Shown here piece after piece: positions 26,121 to 38,000 of a stretch of 64,000 nt of DNA. Made by a program: the position numbers and the translations under genes. This DNA comes from Sphingobacteriaceae bacterium. GTDB taxonomy: Bacteria; Bacteroidota; Bacteroidia; B-17B0; Aurantibacillaceae. The first letter of the stretch is position 1, and each line of letters starts with the position of its first letter. The stretch covers positions 43,484 through 107,483 of the forward strand of contig CANGGP010000004.1 in the NCBI GenBank assembly GCA_947453445.1, given 5' to 3'. Under the pieces are notes generated by a model, which was not told where the DNA came from, ran no database searches, and worked only from the letters and a program-made list of their open reading frames with translations.

Positions 26121-26154
26121 TCCCGATGCATCGGGAGGAATTTTCTTCCGCTCT
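26121..26154. repeat. Palindrome followed by a copy of the tRNA-Gly 3' end
   Basis: TCCCGATGCATCGGGA (26121-26136) is a perfect palindrome. It is followed at 26146-26154 by CTTCCGCTC, a repeat of the end of the tRNA-Gly gene (26084-26092). The arrangement looks like a small insertion that duplicated the RNA 3' end. Similar TCCCGA palindromes sit at the 5S gene (63052-63072, 63211-63229, 63290-63307). Confidence 0.5.
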
Positions 26155-26302
26155 ACAAAAAATGAAATTACGTTGACATGTTTCGACATATCAACAAAAA
26201 GCACTAAAGCATTTTAGTGTTAGGTTAAGTGAAGTTGAAAAATACGCCTACAGAGGCAACAAAAACAAAATACGGCTTGATGATTCGGCTTAAAAGTTTT
26301 TG

Positions 26303-26326
26303 AAAGTCCCAAACAGAGGGACTTTT
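26303..26326 (+). terminator. Terminator between tRNA-Gly and tRNA-Thr
   Basis: The inverted repeat AAAGTCCC (26303-26310) and GGGACTTT (26318-26325) is followed by TTGG. The T-run is short, so strength is uncertain. Confidence 0.55.
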
Positions 26327-26399
26327 GGCATGTGTGGTGGGTCGTTCATTAAAAGACTGAAATTTGAGCAGATTGTAAAGAAATTTACAATGAATATAA

Positions 26400-26471
<72 letters not shown>

Positions 26472-26556
26472 CAAAAAAAGAATATCCTTTATAAGGAGAG
26501 GCTTTATTTAAAAAAACAAACAAAACAATAAATAATACAATTAAACAATAACAACT

Positions 26557-27744
26557 ATGGCAAAAGAAAAATTCGACCGTTCCAAACCACACGTAAACAT
26601 TGGAACAATTGGTCACGTAGATCACGGTAAAACTACCTTAACTGCAGCAATTACAACCGTATTAGCATCTAAAGGCTTATGCGAAATCCGTGATTTCTCT
26701 TCAATTGACAATGCTCCTGAAGAAAAAGAACGTGGTATTACAATTAATACTTCACACGTTGAGTATGCTACGGCTAACCGTCACTATGCTCACGTTGACT
26801 GTCCGGGTCACGCTGACTACGTTAAAAACATGGTTACAGGTGCGGCTCAAATGGATGGTGCTATTTTAGTAGTAGCAGCAACTGACGGACCTATGCCTCA
26901 AACACGTGAACATATCCTTTTAGCACGTCAGGTTGGTGTGCCTAAATTGGTTGTTTTCATGAACAAAGTTGACATGGTTGAAGATGCTGAGTTATTAGAC
27001 TTAGTTGAAATGGAAATCCGTGAATTATTGACTTTCTATAAATTTGATGGTGATAACACCCCTATTATTCGTGGTTCTGCTTTAGGTGGATTAAACAACG
27101 ATGCAAAATGGGTTGATAAAATCATGGAATTAATGGATGCAGTAGATACTTACATTCCACTTCCTCCACGTGAAAAAGATAAGCCATTTTTGATGCCGGT
27201 TGAAGACGTGTTCACGATCACTGGTCGTGGTACTGTAGCTACAGGTCGTATCGAAACAGGTACAATCAACACTGCTGATCCGGTTCAAATCATTGGTATG
27301 GGTGCAGAAAACTTAACTTCTACTATTACTGGGGTTGAGATGTTCCGTAAAATTTTAGATTACGGTGAAGCCGGAGATAACGTAGGTTTATTATTACGTG
27401 GTATCGAGAAAAAAGATATTAAACGTGGTATGGTAATCTGTAAACCAGGTTCAGTAAAACCTCACACCAAGTTCAAAGCTGAAGTGTACATCTTGAAAAA
27501 AGAAGAAGGTGGTCGTCACACACCATTCCAAAACAAATACCGTCCTCAATTCTATTTCCGTACAACCGATGTAACCGGTGAAATTGAATTAGAAGCAGGT
27601 CGCGAAATGGTTTTACCTGGTGATAACGTAACAATCACTGTTAACTTGATTAATGCCATCGCTATGGATAAAGGTTTACGTTTCGCTATCCGCGAAGGTG
27701 GACGTACCGTAGGTGCTGGTCAAGTAACTGAAATTTTAGACTAA
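26557..27744 (+). CDS. tuf: Elongation factor Tu
   Basis: 395 residues, full length. The G-domain motifs are GHVDHGKT (19-26), [13 protein letters not shown] and NKVDMV. Domains 2 and 3 follow with [16 protein letters not shown] and [14 protein letters not shown]-Tu brings aminoacyl-tRNA to the ribosome and hydrolyses GTP there. It lies in the conserved order tRNA-Thr, tuf, tRNA-Trp, secE, nusG. A hairpin follows the stop. Confidence 0.98.
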   Translation: MAKEKFDRSKPHVNIGTIGHVDHGKTTLTAAITTVLASKGLCEIRDFSSIDNAPEEKERGITINTSHVEYATANRHYAHVDCPGHADYVKNMVTGAAQMDGAILVVAATDGPMPQTREHILLARQVGVPKLVVFMNKVDMVEDAELLDLVEMEIRELLTFYKFDGDNTPIIRGSALGGLNNDAKWVDKIMELMDAVDTYIPLPPREKDKPFLMPVEDVFTITGRGTVATGRIETGTINTADPVQIIGMGAENLTSTITGVEMFRKILDYGEAGDNVGLLLRGIEKKDIKRGMVICKPGSVKPHTKFKAEVYILKKEEGGRHTPFQNKYRPQFYFRTTDVTGEIELEAGREMVLPGDNVTITVNLINAIAMDKGLRFAIREGGRTVGAGQVTEILD

Positions 27745-27766
27745 GCCATAGTCATAAATATAGGCG

Positions 27767-27794
27767 AAATGGCTCCCATAACCGGGTGCCATTT
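27767..27794 (+). terminator. Hairpin after tuf
   Basis: AAATGGCTCCC (27767-27777) and GGGTGCCATTT (27784-27794) pair with one mismatch. A T-rich stretch follows shortly after. It may end tuf transcripts or set the ratio to the downstream genes. Confidence 0.6.
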
Positions 27795-27839
27795 TGCCAT
27801 TTTTAGTCGGGCTTTAAAAGCGTTAAAAATTCACAAATT

Positions 27840-27910
27840 ACGGGCGTAGTTCAAGGGTAGAATTACGGTCTCCAAAACCGCAGATGGGAGTTCGAATCTC
27901 TCCGCCCGTG
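27840..27910 (+). tRNA. tRNA-Trp (CCA)
   Basis: 71 nt. The acceptor ACGGGCG pairs with CGCCCGT, and the anticodon loop CTCCAAA gives CCA. It sits between tuf and secE, its usual place. Confidence 0.95.
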
Positions 27911-27977
27911 CGAAGAGATAGTTTAAGGTTAAATTAAAACCAAAAACTAAAATAAGTAACGTTAATTAGAAATTAAA

Positions 27978-28172
27978 ATGAGCAAAATAGGAACCTATCT
28001 TTCTGAAACAAAAAACGAACTGCTTAACAAAGTTAGCTGGCCAACTTGGCCCGAATTGCAAAGCAGCGCAATTGTTGTAATGATTTCATCAGTAATTATT
28101 GCCTTGGTTGTGTTTTCAATGGACTTCATTTTTGAAGTATTGATGAAACAAGCTTACGAAATGATTAAATAA
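27978..28172 (+). CDS. secE: Preprotein translocase subunit SecE
   Basis: 64 residues with a single transmembrane helix (AIVVMISSVIIALVVFSMDFIFEVLM) after the conserved ELLNKVSWPTWPEL motif. This short form is usual outside enterobacteria. SecE stabilises the SecYEG channel. It is followed by nusG after 23 bases. Confidence 0.95.
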   Translation: MSKIGTYLSETKNELLNKVSWPTWPELQSSAIVVMISSVIIALVVFSMDFIFEVLMKQAYEMIK

Positions 28173-28195
28173 TCAGGGTTTAAAATTATTATAAA

Positions 28196-28762
28196 ATGGC
28201 AGAATTAGTTAAAACCGACAACTCGAGCAAAAAATGGTACGTTGTACGTGCTATTAGTGGGCAAGAGAAAAAGGTAAAACAATATATTGAAGTTGAAATT
28301 ACACGTTTAAAATTAAACGATTACGTGTCGCAAGTGTTGATCCCTACTGAAAAGGTTATCCAAATCAGAAACGGAAAAAAAACCACCAAAGAACGTTCGT
28401 TTTATCCGGGTTATGTGCTGATTGAAGCCAACTTAGCAGGTGAAGTACCTCACGTGATTAAAAACATCACCGGTGTGATTGGCTTTTTGGGTGAAACCAA
28501 AGGCGGAAACCCTGTACCAATGCGCTTGAGCGAGGTGAATCGTATTTTAGGTAAAGTAGATGAATTGGTTGAAAGCGAAGGCACCATCACTACCAACTAC
28601 ACCGTTGGCGAATCAGTAAAAGTAATCAACGGTCCTTTCAACGGCTTTAATGGCGTTATTGAAGAAGTGATGGAAGACAAACGTAAGATTAAAGTAACAG
28701 TAAAAATATTTGGACGTAAAACACCGGTTGAATTAAACTTTGGTGAAGTAGAAATTGAATAA
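28196..28762 (+). CDS. nusG: Transcription termination/antitermination factor NusG
   Basis: 188 residues. The N-terminal NGN domain starts KKWYVVRAISGQEKKVKQYIE and contains SFYPGYVLIE. The C-terminal KOW domain reads VKVINGPFNGFNGVIEEV. NusG binds RNA polymerase and couples transcription to Rho, NusA/S10 or ribosomes. Confidence 0.97.
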   Translation: MAELVKTDNSSKKWYVVRAISGQEKKVKQYIEVEITRLKLNDYVSQVLIPTEKVIQIRNGKKTTKERSFYPGYVLIEANLAGEVPHVIKNITGVIGFLGETKGGNPVPMRLSEVNRILGKVDELVESEGTITTNYTVGESVKVINGPFNGFNGVIEEVMEDKRKIKVTVKIFGRKTPVELNFGEVEIE

Positions 28763-28880
28763 TAAGAAATTGATGGTTGACTAGCCAACTGAGGTGCTTT
28801 GCTGCTTCCAACTCAAAGTACTCCGATAGTTATTGGAGCTCAGGCGAAAAACCACAATAAACAAATAAACAAACAATAAA

Positions 28881-29318
28881 ATGGCAAAAGAGTTATCGGC
28901 AATTGTAAAATTGCAAATTAAAGGTGGAGCTGCTAACCCCTCGCCTCCTATTGGTCCTGCATTAGGTGCCAAAGGTGTAAACATCATGGAGTTCTGTAAA
29001 CAATTCAACGCCCGTACACAAGAGAGCGCTGGAAAAGTTTTACCTGTAATGATTAATGTTTATACCGATAAGTCGTTCGATTTCGTTATCAAACGTCCAC
29101 CGGTTGCAATCCAAATCATGGAGCATGCTAAAATTAAAGCCGGTTCGGCTACCAGCAATCGTAAGAAAGTGGGTTCATTAACTTGGGACCAAGTTCGTAA
29201 AATTGCGGAAGACAAGATTGTTGACATGAACTGTTTTACAATCGAATCAGCCATGAACATGGTAGTTGGTACAGCTCGTAGCATGGGTGTTACCGTTAGC
29301 GGTCAAAAACCGTATTAA
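28881..29318 (+). CDS. rplK: Ribosomal protein L11
   Basis: 145 residues, full length, with the conserved [20 protein letters not shown] start region and [12 protein letters not shown] end. It binds the GTPase-associated centre of 23S rRNA. The 118-base spacer to nusG contains a small CTCC...GGAG hairpin. Confidence 0.98.
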   Translation: MAKELSAIVKLQIKGGAANPSPPIGPALGAKGVNIMEFCKQFNARTQESAGKVLPVMINVYTDKSFDFVIKRPPVAIQIMEHAKIKAGSATSNRKKVGSLTWDQVRKIAEDKIVDMNCFTIESAMNMVVGTARSMGVTVSGQKPY

Positions 29319-29353
29319 TCAATTATTAATCAATTAAAAACAAAGCTTAACAA

Positions 29354-30046
29354 ATGGCAACGTTGACTAAAAAAAGAAAAGCAGCTATCGGCAAATACGA
29401 CGCTAGCAAGCATTACTCCGTTGCAGACGCGTCAAAGATTGTGAAAGAAATCACAACCACTAAATTTGATGCCTCTGTGGATCTCGCGATCCGTTTAGGA
29501 GTTGACCCACGTAAAGCTAATCAAATGGTACGCGGTACTGTTACCTTACCTCACGGTACTGGTAAAACCTTGCGTGTTTTGGCGATTGTAACTCCTGATA
29601 AGGAAGCAGAAGCTAAAGCAGCAGGTGCCGATTACGTTGGATTAGACGAATACATTGAGAAAATCAAGGGTGGATGGACAGATGTAGATGTAATTATCAC
29701 CATGCCTTCGGTAATGGGTAAAGTAGGTGCTTTAGGTCGTGTATTAGGCCCTCGTGGTTTAATGCCAAATCCTAAAACAGGTACTGTAACCATGGAAGTT
29801 GGTAAGGCTGTTCAAGACTCAAAAGGCGGTAAAATCGACTTTAAAGTTGACAAGGCTGGAATTATTCACGCAGGTATCGGCAAAGCATCTTTTGATGCTA
29901 ATAAAATTGCTGAAAACGCGCAAGAATTGTTACAAACCATCGTTAAATTAAAGCCTTCTAGCGCAAAAGGTACATATGTAAAATCTGTTACCATGAGTTC
30001 AACCATGAGTGCTGGTATTACAATCGACCCTAAATTATTTACCTAA
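29354..30046 (+). CDS. rplA: Ribosomal protein L1
   Basis: 230 residues. The signature [10 protein letters not shown] and the internal [18 protein letters not shown] are typical. L1 forms the L1 stalk and can repress its own operon at an mRNA site; I did not locate such a site. It lies 35 bases after rplK. Confidence 0.98.
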   Translation: MATLTKKRKAAIGKYDASKHYSVADASKIVKEITTTKFDASVDLAIRLGVDPRKANQMVRGTVTLPHGTGKTLRVLAIVTPDKEAEAKAAGADYVGLDEYIEKIKGGWTDVDVIITMPSVMGKVGALGRVLGPRGLMPNPKTGTVTMEVGKAVQDSKGGKIDFKVDKAGIIHAGIGKASFDANKIAENAQELLQTIVKLKPSSAKGTYVKSVTMSSTMSAGITIDPKLFT

Positions 30047-30060
30047 AACACTGCTAAAAA

Positions 30061-30561
30061 ATGAATAAAACCGAAAAAACACAGGTGATTGAAGCGTTGG
30101 TTGAAAAATTAAATGCCAACGATAAAATCTATTTAGCAGATTGTTCAACCTTAACAGTTGAAAAAGTTAACGCTTTCCGTAAACAATGTTTCGAGAAAAA
30201 AATCTCTGTAACCGTTGTTAAAAATACCTTATTAAAAAAGGCCATTGAACGTGCTAACGATAGTCGTTTAGCTGAGTTAATTCCTGCTTTAAAAGGCGAA
30301 ACAGCCTTAATGTTTACCGACACATCGAATGCACCTGCCAAGGTGATCAAAGAATTCCGCAAAGCCGATAAAAAACCCGCTTTAAAGGGTGCTTATGTTG
30401 AAGAAATGATCTTCTTAGGCGATTCGCAATTGGATGCTTTGGTTGGTCTGAAATCTAAAAACGAATTAATTGCTGATGTAATCATGTTATTACAATCGCC
30501 AATTAAACGCGTAATAGGTGCTTTAGAAAACAAAGGCGGTAGCGAAGACGCTGCAGCATAA
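30061..30561 (+). CDS. rplJ: Ribosomal protein L10
   Basis: 166 residues. The N-terminal KTEKTQVIEALVEKLNANDKIYLAD and VVKNTLLKKAIE are the standard L10 pattern. The C-terminal helix binds L12 dimers. It lies 14 bases after rplA. A hairpin (TGATGAAG/CTTCATCA, 30578-30603) lies between it and rplL. Confidence 0.97.
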   Translation: MNKTEKTQVIEALVEKLNANDKIYLADCSTLTVEKVNAFRKQCFEKKISVTVVKNTLLKKAIERANDSRLAELIPALKGETALMFTDTSNAPAKVIKEFRKADKKPALKGAYVEEMIFLGDSQLDALVGLKSKNELIADVIMLLQSPIKRVIGALENKGGSEDAAA

Positions 30562-30577
30562 CTGTTAAAAAACAATC

Positions 30578-30603
30578 TGATGAAGGAAAACATCGCTTCA
30601 TCA
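30578..30603 (+). promoter_or_regulatory. Hairpin between rplJ and rplL
   Basis: An 8-bp inverted repeat TGATGAAG and CTTCATCA with a 10-base loop. No T-run follows, so it is more likely an RNA processing or stability element than a terminator. Confidence 0.4.
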
Positions 30604-30646
30604 CAATTAAACAAATAAATAAACAAACAAATTAAAATTAATTAAA

Positions 30647-31015
30647 ATGGCAGATATAAAAGCAATCGCTGAATCATTAGTAAGCTTAACAGTAAAAGAA
30701 GTACAGGAATTAGCAACTGTATTAAAAGATCAATACGGAATCGAACCTGCTGCTGCTGCAGTAGTTGTTGCAGGTGGCGGTGGCGCAGAAGCCGCAGCTG
30801 TTAAAACAACTTTTGATGTAATCCTTAAAGAAGCAGGTGCTGCTAAATTAGGTGTTGTAAAAGTTGTAAAAGACTTAACAGGCTTAGGCTTGAAAGAAGC
30901 AAAAGATTTAGTTGACGGTGCTCCAAAACCGGTTAAAGAAGGTATTGGTAAAGAAGAAGCTGAAGCAATTAAAAAAGCTTTAGAAGAAGCTGGTGCTAAA
31001 GTTGAAGTGAAGTAA
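30647..31015 (+). CDS. rplL: Ribosomal protein L7/L12
   Basis: 122 residues. It shows the N-terminal dimer region, the Ala-rich hinge ([14 protein letters not shown]) and the C-terminal domain [20 protein letters not shown]. It is present in several copies per ribosome and recruits translation GTPases. Confidence 0.98.
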   Translation: MADIKAIAESLVSLTVKEVQELATVLKDQYGIEPAAAAVVVAGGGGAEAAAVKTTFDVILKEAGAAKLGVVKVVKDLTGLGLKEAKDLVDGAPKPVKEGIGKEEAEAIKKALEEAGAKVEVK

Positions 31016-31051
31016 TTCACCCAAACAATTTTTGGGTAGCCAAAATGAAAT

Positions 31052-31089
31052 ACCGCCATATTGCAACAATCAATATGGCGGTTATTCAA
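31052..31089 (+). terminator. Attenuator-like hairpin between rplL and rpoB
   Basis: A perfect 12-bp stem, ACCGCCATATTG (31052-31063) and CAATATGGCGGT (31071-31082), is followed within ten bases by a T-run in CCTTTTTT. A partial terminator here would explain the higher level of L7/L12 relative to RNA polymerase. Confidence 0.7.
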
Positions 31090-31156
31090 CCCTTTTTTAA
31101 TAAAATAGCCGGAACTAATTAAGTCATAATTGTATTAACGTAATAACTAATTTACA

Positions 31157-34100
31157 TTGGCTGCAAGTACAAAAAATTTAAAACGAGTAAATTTCTCGTC
31201 AAACAAATTTCCAATCGAATATCCAGATTTTCTTGATATTCAGTTAAAATCCTTCCAGGATTTTTTCCAACTCGAAACAACACCTGAAAACCGTAAAAAA
31301 GAAGGGTTATTCAAAGTGTTTGCCGAGAATTTCCCAATTTCCGATGCACGCAACAATTTCGTGCTGGAATTTAAGGATTATTACATTGACCCGCCTCGCT
31401 ACGCCATCGATGAGTGTATCGAACGCGGATTAACCTATTCTGTTCCTTTAAAGGCTAAATTATACCTTTATTGTACAGATCCTGAACATGAAGATTTTGA
31501 ACCTATTATGCAAGATGTGTATTTGGGAACCATCCCTTACATGTCGCCTAAAGGTTCATTTATTATAAACGGTGCCGAACGCGTAATTGTATCTCAATTA
31601 CACCGTTCTCCGGGTGTGTTTTTCGGCCAAAGCCGTCACGCCAACGGAACAAAATTATACAGCGCACGCGTTATTCCATTTAAAGGCAGCTGGATCGAAT
31701 TCGCAACCGACATCAACAATGTGATGTACGCATACATCGATCGTAAGAAAAAGCTTCCGGTAACCACATTGTTACGCGCCATTGGTTTTGAGAGTGATAA
31801 ACAAATTCTCGAAATTTTTGGTTTAGCCGATGAAGTGAAAGTTAGCAAAGCCGGTCTTAAACGTGAAGTGGGTCGTAAATTAGCCGCCCGTGTTTTAAAA
31901 ACATGGTTGGAAGATTTCGTTGACGAAGATACCGGAGAAGTTGTTTCAATTGAAAGAAATGAAGTGGTATTAGACCGCGAAACTTTGTTGGAAGATGAAC
32001 ACATCGACCTTATCGTTGACGCTGGTGTAAAATCAATCATCTTACACAAACAAGATGTAAATACAGCTGATTTTGCCATCATCTACAACACCCTTCAAAA
32101 AGATTCAACCAATTCTGAAAAAGAAGCCATTGAATTTATTTACCGCTTATTACGTAACGCCGAACCACCTGATGAAGAAACAGCACGCGGCGTTATCGAT
32201 AAATTATTTTTCTCCGACAAACGTTACGATTTAGGTGAAGTTGGTCGTTACCGCATCAACAAAAAGTTGGGCTTAAACATCCCTGCCGAAATTCGTGTAT
32301 TAACGAAGGAAGACATGATTTTGATTATTAAATATCTAATTGAATTAATCAATTCAAAAACAGATGTTGATGATATCGATCACTTGTCGAACCGTCGTGT
32401 ACGTACCGTTGGTGAACAATTGTATTCTCAATTTGGTGTTGGTTTAGCCCGTATGGCTCGTACCATCCGCGAACGCATGAATGTGCGCGACAACGAGGTG
32501 TTTACGCCTACCGACTTAATCAACGCAAAAACATTAAGCTCTGTTATTAACTCTTTCTTCGGAACCAACCAGTTATCTCAGTTCATGGATCAAACAAATC
32601 CATTGTCTGAAATTACCCACAAGCGTCGTTTATCGGCACTCGGGCCAGGTGGTTTAAGTCGCGAACGCGCGGGCTTTGAGGTTCGTGACGTTCACTACAC
32701 CCACTACGGTCGTTTGTGTACCATCGAAACACCTGAAGGTCCAAACATCGGTTTGATTTCGTCTTTGTGCGTTTACGCCAAAGTGAACAAGTTAGGTTTC
32801 ATTGAAACCCCTTACCGCAGCGTTACCAATGGTAAATTGGACATCAACAAACCAATTACTTATTTAACAGCTGAAGAAGAAGATCAAAAAAATATTGCGC
32901 AAGCAAACGTTGATTTAGATGATAAAGGAAATATTAAAACCAAAAAAGTAACTGCACGTTACGAAGGTGATTTCCCTATTCTAGAGCCTGAAAAAGTGCA
33001 TTTGATGGACATTGCGCCAAATCAAATTGCATCCATCGCGGCTTCTTTAATTCCTTTCTTGGAACATGATGATGCTAACCGCGCCTTAATGGGTTCAAAC
33101 ATGCAACGTCAAGCTGTTCCATTATTGCGTCCACAAGCCCCAATCGTTGGTACCGGTATCGAAGCACGTGTTGCTGAAGATAGCCGCGTATTAATCAATG
33201 CTGAAGGCGAAGGTATAGTTGAATATGTTGATGCACGCGAAATCGTGATCCGTTACAACCGCAACGAAGAAGAAAAATTAGTAAGCTTCGAAGGTGATGT
33301 AAAAGCATACAAGCTCACCAAATTCCAAAAAACCAACCAAAGCACCACCATGAACTTAAAACCAATCGTGAAGAAAGGTGATAAAGTTTCAAGAGGTCAG
33401 GTATTGTGCGAAGGTTATGCTACACAAGATGGTGAATTGGCCTTGGGCCGTAACTTAAAAGTGGCCTTCATGCCATGGAAAGGTTACAACTTTGAAGATG
33501 CGATCGTAATCAACGAAAAAATTGTTCGTGATGATATTTTCACTTCAATTCACATCGATGAATATACTTTAGAAGTTCGCGATACCAAACGTGGTATGGA
33601 AGAACTTACACCTGATATCCCTAACGTAAGCGAAGATGCTACAAAGGATTTAGATGAAAAAGGTATTATCCGCATTGGTGCTGAAGTAAAAGAAGGCGAT
33701 ATCTTAATCGGTAAAATAACCCCTAAAGGTGAAACCGATCCGTCGCCGGAAGAGAAATTATTACGTGCCATTTTTGGTGATAAAGCCGGTGACGTGAAAG
33801 ATGCTTCATTGCGTGTTTCTCCTTCTATCAAAGGTGTTATCGTTGATAAAAAATTATTCTCACGCGTTATTAAAGATAAAAAAGCCAAAGCCGAAGAAAA
33901 ACCATTGGTTGAAAAACTGGATTCTGACTACGAAAAAAATAATTACAACTTAAAATTAAAATTAGTTGACAAATTATTCGTGTTAGTAAATGGCCGTACT
34001 TCACAAGGTGTTACCAATATTTTGGGTGAAGAAGTAGTGCCTCGCGGTACCAAATTCACACAAAAATTATTGGAGCGTATTGATTATAGCGAAGTAAATC

Positions 34101-34969
34101 CGGGTAACTGGACAACGGATAAAGATAAAAATGAACAAATCGAAAGATTGTTGCATAACTTCTTAATCCAATACAACGATTATTTAGGAAAATACAAACG
34201 CGAAAAATTCCAAATTACTGTTGGTGACGAGTTACCAAATGGTATCGTGCAATTGGCCAAAGTTTACATCGCTCAAAAACGTAAGTTAAAAGTGGGTGAT
34301 AAAATGGCGGGTCGTCACGGTAACAAAGGTATCGTTGCCCGTATCGTAAAAGAAGAAGACATGCCTTTCTTAGAAGATGGCACTCCGGTTGATATCGTTT
34401 TAAATCCATTGGGCGTACCTTCGCGTATGAACTTGGGTCAGATTTATGAAACTGTACTGGCATGGGCCGGTGATAAGTTAGGTTTAAAGTTCTCAACACC
34501 TATTTTTGATGGTGCAACCGTTGACCAAATTGACGAATACACCAAAAAAGCAGGCTTACCACAATATGGTCGTACTTACTTGTACGATGGTGGAACCGGA
34601 GAGCGTTTTGATCAACCTGCAACAGTGGGTATCATTTACATGCTTAAATTGGGTCACATGGTGGATGATAAGATGCATGCCCGTTCAATCGGACCTTACT
34701 CATTAATTACACAACAACCATTGGGCGGTAAAGCACAATTTGGTGGTCAGCGTTTTGGTGAGATGGAAGTTTGGGCTTTGGAAGCATACGGTGCAGCCAA
34801 TGTGTTACAAGAATTATTAACTGTTAAGTCGGATGATGTGACTGGCCGTGCAAAAGCTTATGAAGCCATTGTAAAAGGTGAAAACATCCCTACTCCGGGC
34901 ATACCTGAGTCATTCAACGTATTGCTCCATGAGTTAAAAGGCTTGGCATTAGATATTACTATGGACTAA
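31157..34969 (+). CDS. rpoB: RNA polymerase beta subunit
   Basis: 1270 residues, normal for Bacteroidota. Key segments include the rifampicin region ([33 protein letters not shown]), [13 protein letters not shown] and the C-terminal [19 protein letters not shown]. The start codon in the track is TTG (31157-31159). No in-frame ATG occurs before conserved sequence, so a TTG start (protein [13 protein letters not shown]) is the best choice. It follows the hairpin after rplL. Confidence 0.97.
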   Translation: MAASTKNLKRVNFSSNKFPIEYPDFLDIQLKSFQDFFQLETTPENRKKEGLFKVFAENFPISDARNNFVLEFKDYYIDPPRYAIDECIERGLTYSVPLKAKLYLYCTDPEHEDFEPIMQDVYLGTIPYMSPKGSFIINGAERVIVSQLHRSPGVFFGQSRHANGTKLYSARVIPFKGSWIEFATDINNVMYAYIDRKKKLPVTTLLRAIGFESDKQILEIFGLADEVKVSKAGLKREVGRKLAARVLKTWLEDFVDEDTGEVVSIERNEVVLDRETLLEDEHIDLIVDAGVKSIILHKQDVNTADFAIIYNTLQKDSTNSEKEAIEFIYRLLRNAEPPDEETARGVIDKLFFSDKRYDLGEVGRYRINKKLGLNIPAEIRVLTKEDMILIIKYLIELINSKTDVDDIDHLSNRRVRTVGEQLYSQFGVGLARMARTIRERMNVRDNEVFTPTDLINAKTLSSVINSFFGTNQLSQFMDQTNPLSEITHKRRLSALGPGGLSRERAGFEVRDVHYTHYGRLCTIETPEGPNIGLISSLCVYAKVNKLGFIETPYRSVTNGKLDINKPITYLTAEEEDQKNIAQANVDLDDKGNIKTKKVTARYEGDFPILEPEKVHLMDIAPNQIASIAASLIPFLEHDDANRALMGSNMQRQAVPLLRPQAPIVGTGIEARVAEDSRVLINAEGEGIVEYVDAREIVIRYNRNEEEKLVSFEGDVKAYKLTKFQKTNQSTTMNLKPIVKKGDKVSRGQVLCEGYATQDGELALGRNLKVAFMPWKGYNFEDAIVINEKIVRDDIFTSIHIDEYTLEVRDTKRGMEELTPDIPNVSEDATKDLDEKGIIRIGAEVKEGDILIGKITPKGETDPSPEEKLLRAIFGDKAGDVKDASLRVSPSIKGVIVDKKLFSRVIKDKKAKAEEKPLVEKLDSDYEKNNYNLKLKLVDKLFVLVNGRTSQGVTNILGEEVVPRGTKFTQKLLERIDYSEVNPGNWTTDKDKNEQIERLLHNFLIQYNDYLGKYKREKFQITVGDELPNGIVQLAKVYIAQKRKLKVGDKMAGRHGNKGIVARIVKEEDMPFLEDGTPVDIVLNPLGVPSRMNLGQIYETVLAWAGDKLGLKFSTPIFDGATVDQIDEYTKKAGLPQYGRTYLYDGGTGERFDQPATVGIIYMLKLGHMVDDKMHARSIGPYSLITQQPLGGKAQFGGQRFGEMEVWALEAYGAANVLQELLTVKSDDVTGRAKAYEAIVKGENIPTPGIPESFNVLLHELKGLALDITMD

Positions 34970-34976
34970 AAAGTTC

Positions 34977-35013
34977 ACTTAAAGCGATGCTTGAATAAAG
35001 TATCGCTTTAAGT
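34977..35013 (+). promoter_or_regulatory. Hairpin between rpoB and rpoC
   Basis: A perfect 12-bp stem, ACTTAAAGCGAT (34977-34988) and ATCGCTTTAAGT (35002-35013), with a 13-base loop. No T-run follows. It is probably an RNA stability or processing element. Confidence 0.5.
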
Positions 35014-35090
35014 AACTCATGCTTCGCTAACTCAGCATGACAAAAAAGAGTGAGAAAAAATTTCACTAACGAAAAATCATCATAATTAAC

Positions 35091-38000
35091 ATGGCGTTAA
35101 GAAGAGATAACAAACAAAAATCAAATTTCTCAAGAATCACCATCAGTTTAGCTTCGCCAGAAACCATTCTGCGTCGTTCAAGCGGTGAGGTTTTGAAACC
35201 TGAAACCATTAACTACCGTACTTACAAGCCTGAAAGAGATGGTTTGTTTTGCGAACGTATTTTTGGTCCGGTAAAAGATTACGAATGTCATTGCGGTAAA
35301 TACAAGCGCATTCGTTACAAAGGCATTGTTTGCGACCGTTGCGGAGTTGAAGTTACAGAGAAGAAGGTTCGTCGCGAGCGCATGGGTCATATCAACTTGG
35401 TAGTGCCTGTTGCACACATTTGGTATTTCCGTTCATTGCCTAACAAAATTGGTTACTTGTTGGGCTTACCAACAAAAAAATTAGACATGATTATTTACTA
35501 CGAACGTTATGTAGTAATCAATGCCGGTATTGCAGCCGAAAACGGTGTAAGTTATTTGGATTTCTTAACGGAAGAAGAATACCTCAACATTGTTGATACC
35601 TTGCCAAAAGAAAACAATTTGTTGGATGAAAATGATCCAAATAAATTTGTGGCGAAGATGGGTGCTGAAGCCGTTCAAGATTTATTGGCCCGCTTAAATT
35701 TGGATGAATTATCTTACGATTTACGCCACAAAGCCAACACTGAAACTTCTCAACAACGTAAAAATGAAGCCCTTAAGCGTCTTCAAGTAATTGAAGCCTT
35801 CAGACAAGCCAATCAAAACGTGGTGAATAAGCCTGAGTGGATGATTGTTAAAGTTGTGCCGGTTATTCCGCCTGAACTTCGTCCTTTGGTGCCATTGGAT
35901 GGTGGTCGTTTCGCCACTTCCGATTTAAATGATTTATACCGTCGTGTGATTATTCGTAACAACCGTTTAAAGCGTTTAATTGAAATTAAAGCGCCCGATG
36001 TAATCTTACGTAACGAAAAACGTATGTTACAAGAATCGGTTGATTCATTGTTCGATAATTCACGTAAATCCAATGCCGTTAAAACCGATAGCAACCGTCC
36101 TTTAAAATCATTATCTGATTCATTAAAAGGTAAACAAGGTCGCTTCCGTCAAAACTTATTGGGTAAACGTGTAGATTATTCGGCACGTTCGGTAATTGTT
36201 GTAGGACCTGAATTAAAATTACACGAATGCGGATTGCCAAAAGAAATGGCAGCTGAATTATTCAAACCATTTATCATTCGTAAAATGATTGAGCGTGGTA
36301 TTGTTAAAACAGTAAAATCAGCAAAGAAAATAGTTGACAAAAAAGAACCAATTGTTTGGGATATTTTGGAAAACGCTTTAAAAGGACATCCTGTTTTATT
36401 AAACCGTGCCCCAACCTTACACAGATTAGGTATTCAAGCTTTCCAACCAAAATTAATTGAAGGTAAAGCCATTCAATTACATCCATTGGTTTGTACAGCC
36501 TTTAATGCCGATTTCGACGGTGATCAAATGGCGGTGCACGTGCCATTAGGAAACGCAGCCATTTTGGAAGCGCAAATCTTAATGTTGGCATCGCATAACA
36601 TTTTAAATCCTTCAAACGGTGCGCCGGTTGCTGTACCTTCTCAGGATATGGTGCTTGGTTTATATTACTTAACCAAATCGAAAAAGAATTTACCGAACGA
36701 CGTTGTAAAAGGCGAAGGTAAAATTTTCTATAGCGCTGAAGAGGTAGTAATTGCTGTGAATGAAAAGAGTGTGGATTTACATGCTCAAATCAAAATAAAA
36801 ATCACCAATGCTTTGGAAGGCGATAAATTGGTAAACAAAATTATTGATACCACTGCCGGCCGCGTGTTATTTAACATTGTAGTGCCTCATGAAGTAGGTT
36901 ATATCAACGAATTATTGACCAAAAAATCTCTTCGCGACATCATTGGTATGGTGGTGAAGAAAACAGGTATGGCTAAAACAGCCAAGTTTTTAGATGATAT
37001 TAAGGAATTAGGTTTCCGCACAGCCTTCAAAGGTGGTTTATCATTTAACTTGGGTGACATTCAAACGCCTCCTGAAAAAATGAAAATTATTGATGAATCA
37101 CAAGTGTTGGTTGATGAAGTAATCAGCAACTACAACATGGGTTTCATCACCAACAACGAGCGTTACAACCAAATTATTGATATTTGGACGCATACCAACT
37201 CGAAAGTAACCAAAAAAGTGTTGGATACTTTGAGCAACGACCGTCAAGGCTTTAATCCGGTGTTTATGATGTTGGATTCAGGTGCTCGTGGTAGTAAGGA
37301 ACAAATTAAGCAGTTGAGCGGTATGCGCGGTTTGATGGCAAAACCTCAAAAAGCAGGTGATACCACCACTTCAATTATCGAGAATCCTGTATTATCGAAT
37401 TTCCGTGAAGGTTTATCCATTTTAGAATACTTTATTTCAACCCACGGTGCACGTAAAGGTTTGGCCGATACGGCCCTTAAAACAGCCGATGCGGGTTACT
37501 TAACCCGTCGTTTGGTTGACGTTGCACAAGATGTAATCATCAACGAATCTGATTGCGGTACCCTTCGTGGTTTAAGCATGACAGCTTTGAAAAATAACGA
37601 TGATGTAGTTGAAACATTATATGATAGAATTTTAGGTCGTACTTCTGTTTCTGATGTATTCCATCCAACAACAGGTGAGTTAATTCTTGCCGGTGGTGAA
37701 GTAATTACTGAAGACATTGCAGCCATTATCGACAAATCGCCTATTGAAACTGTTGACATTCGTTCGGTATTAACCTGCGAAAGTCGCTCTGGTGTTTGTG
37801 CTAAATGTTATGGCCGTAACTTGGCTAACGGACGCATTGTTCAGTTAGGTGAAGCAGTAGGTGTAATTGCAGCACAATCAATTGGTGAGCCGGGTACACA
37901 GTTAACATTGCGTACATTCCACGTGGGTGGTACAGCAAGTAACACGGCTGCATCAAGCAGCTTGGTTGCAAAATACGATGGTATCCTTGAAATCGATGAA

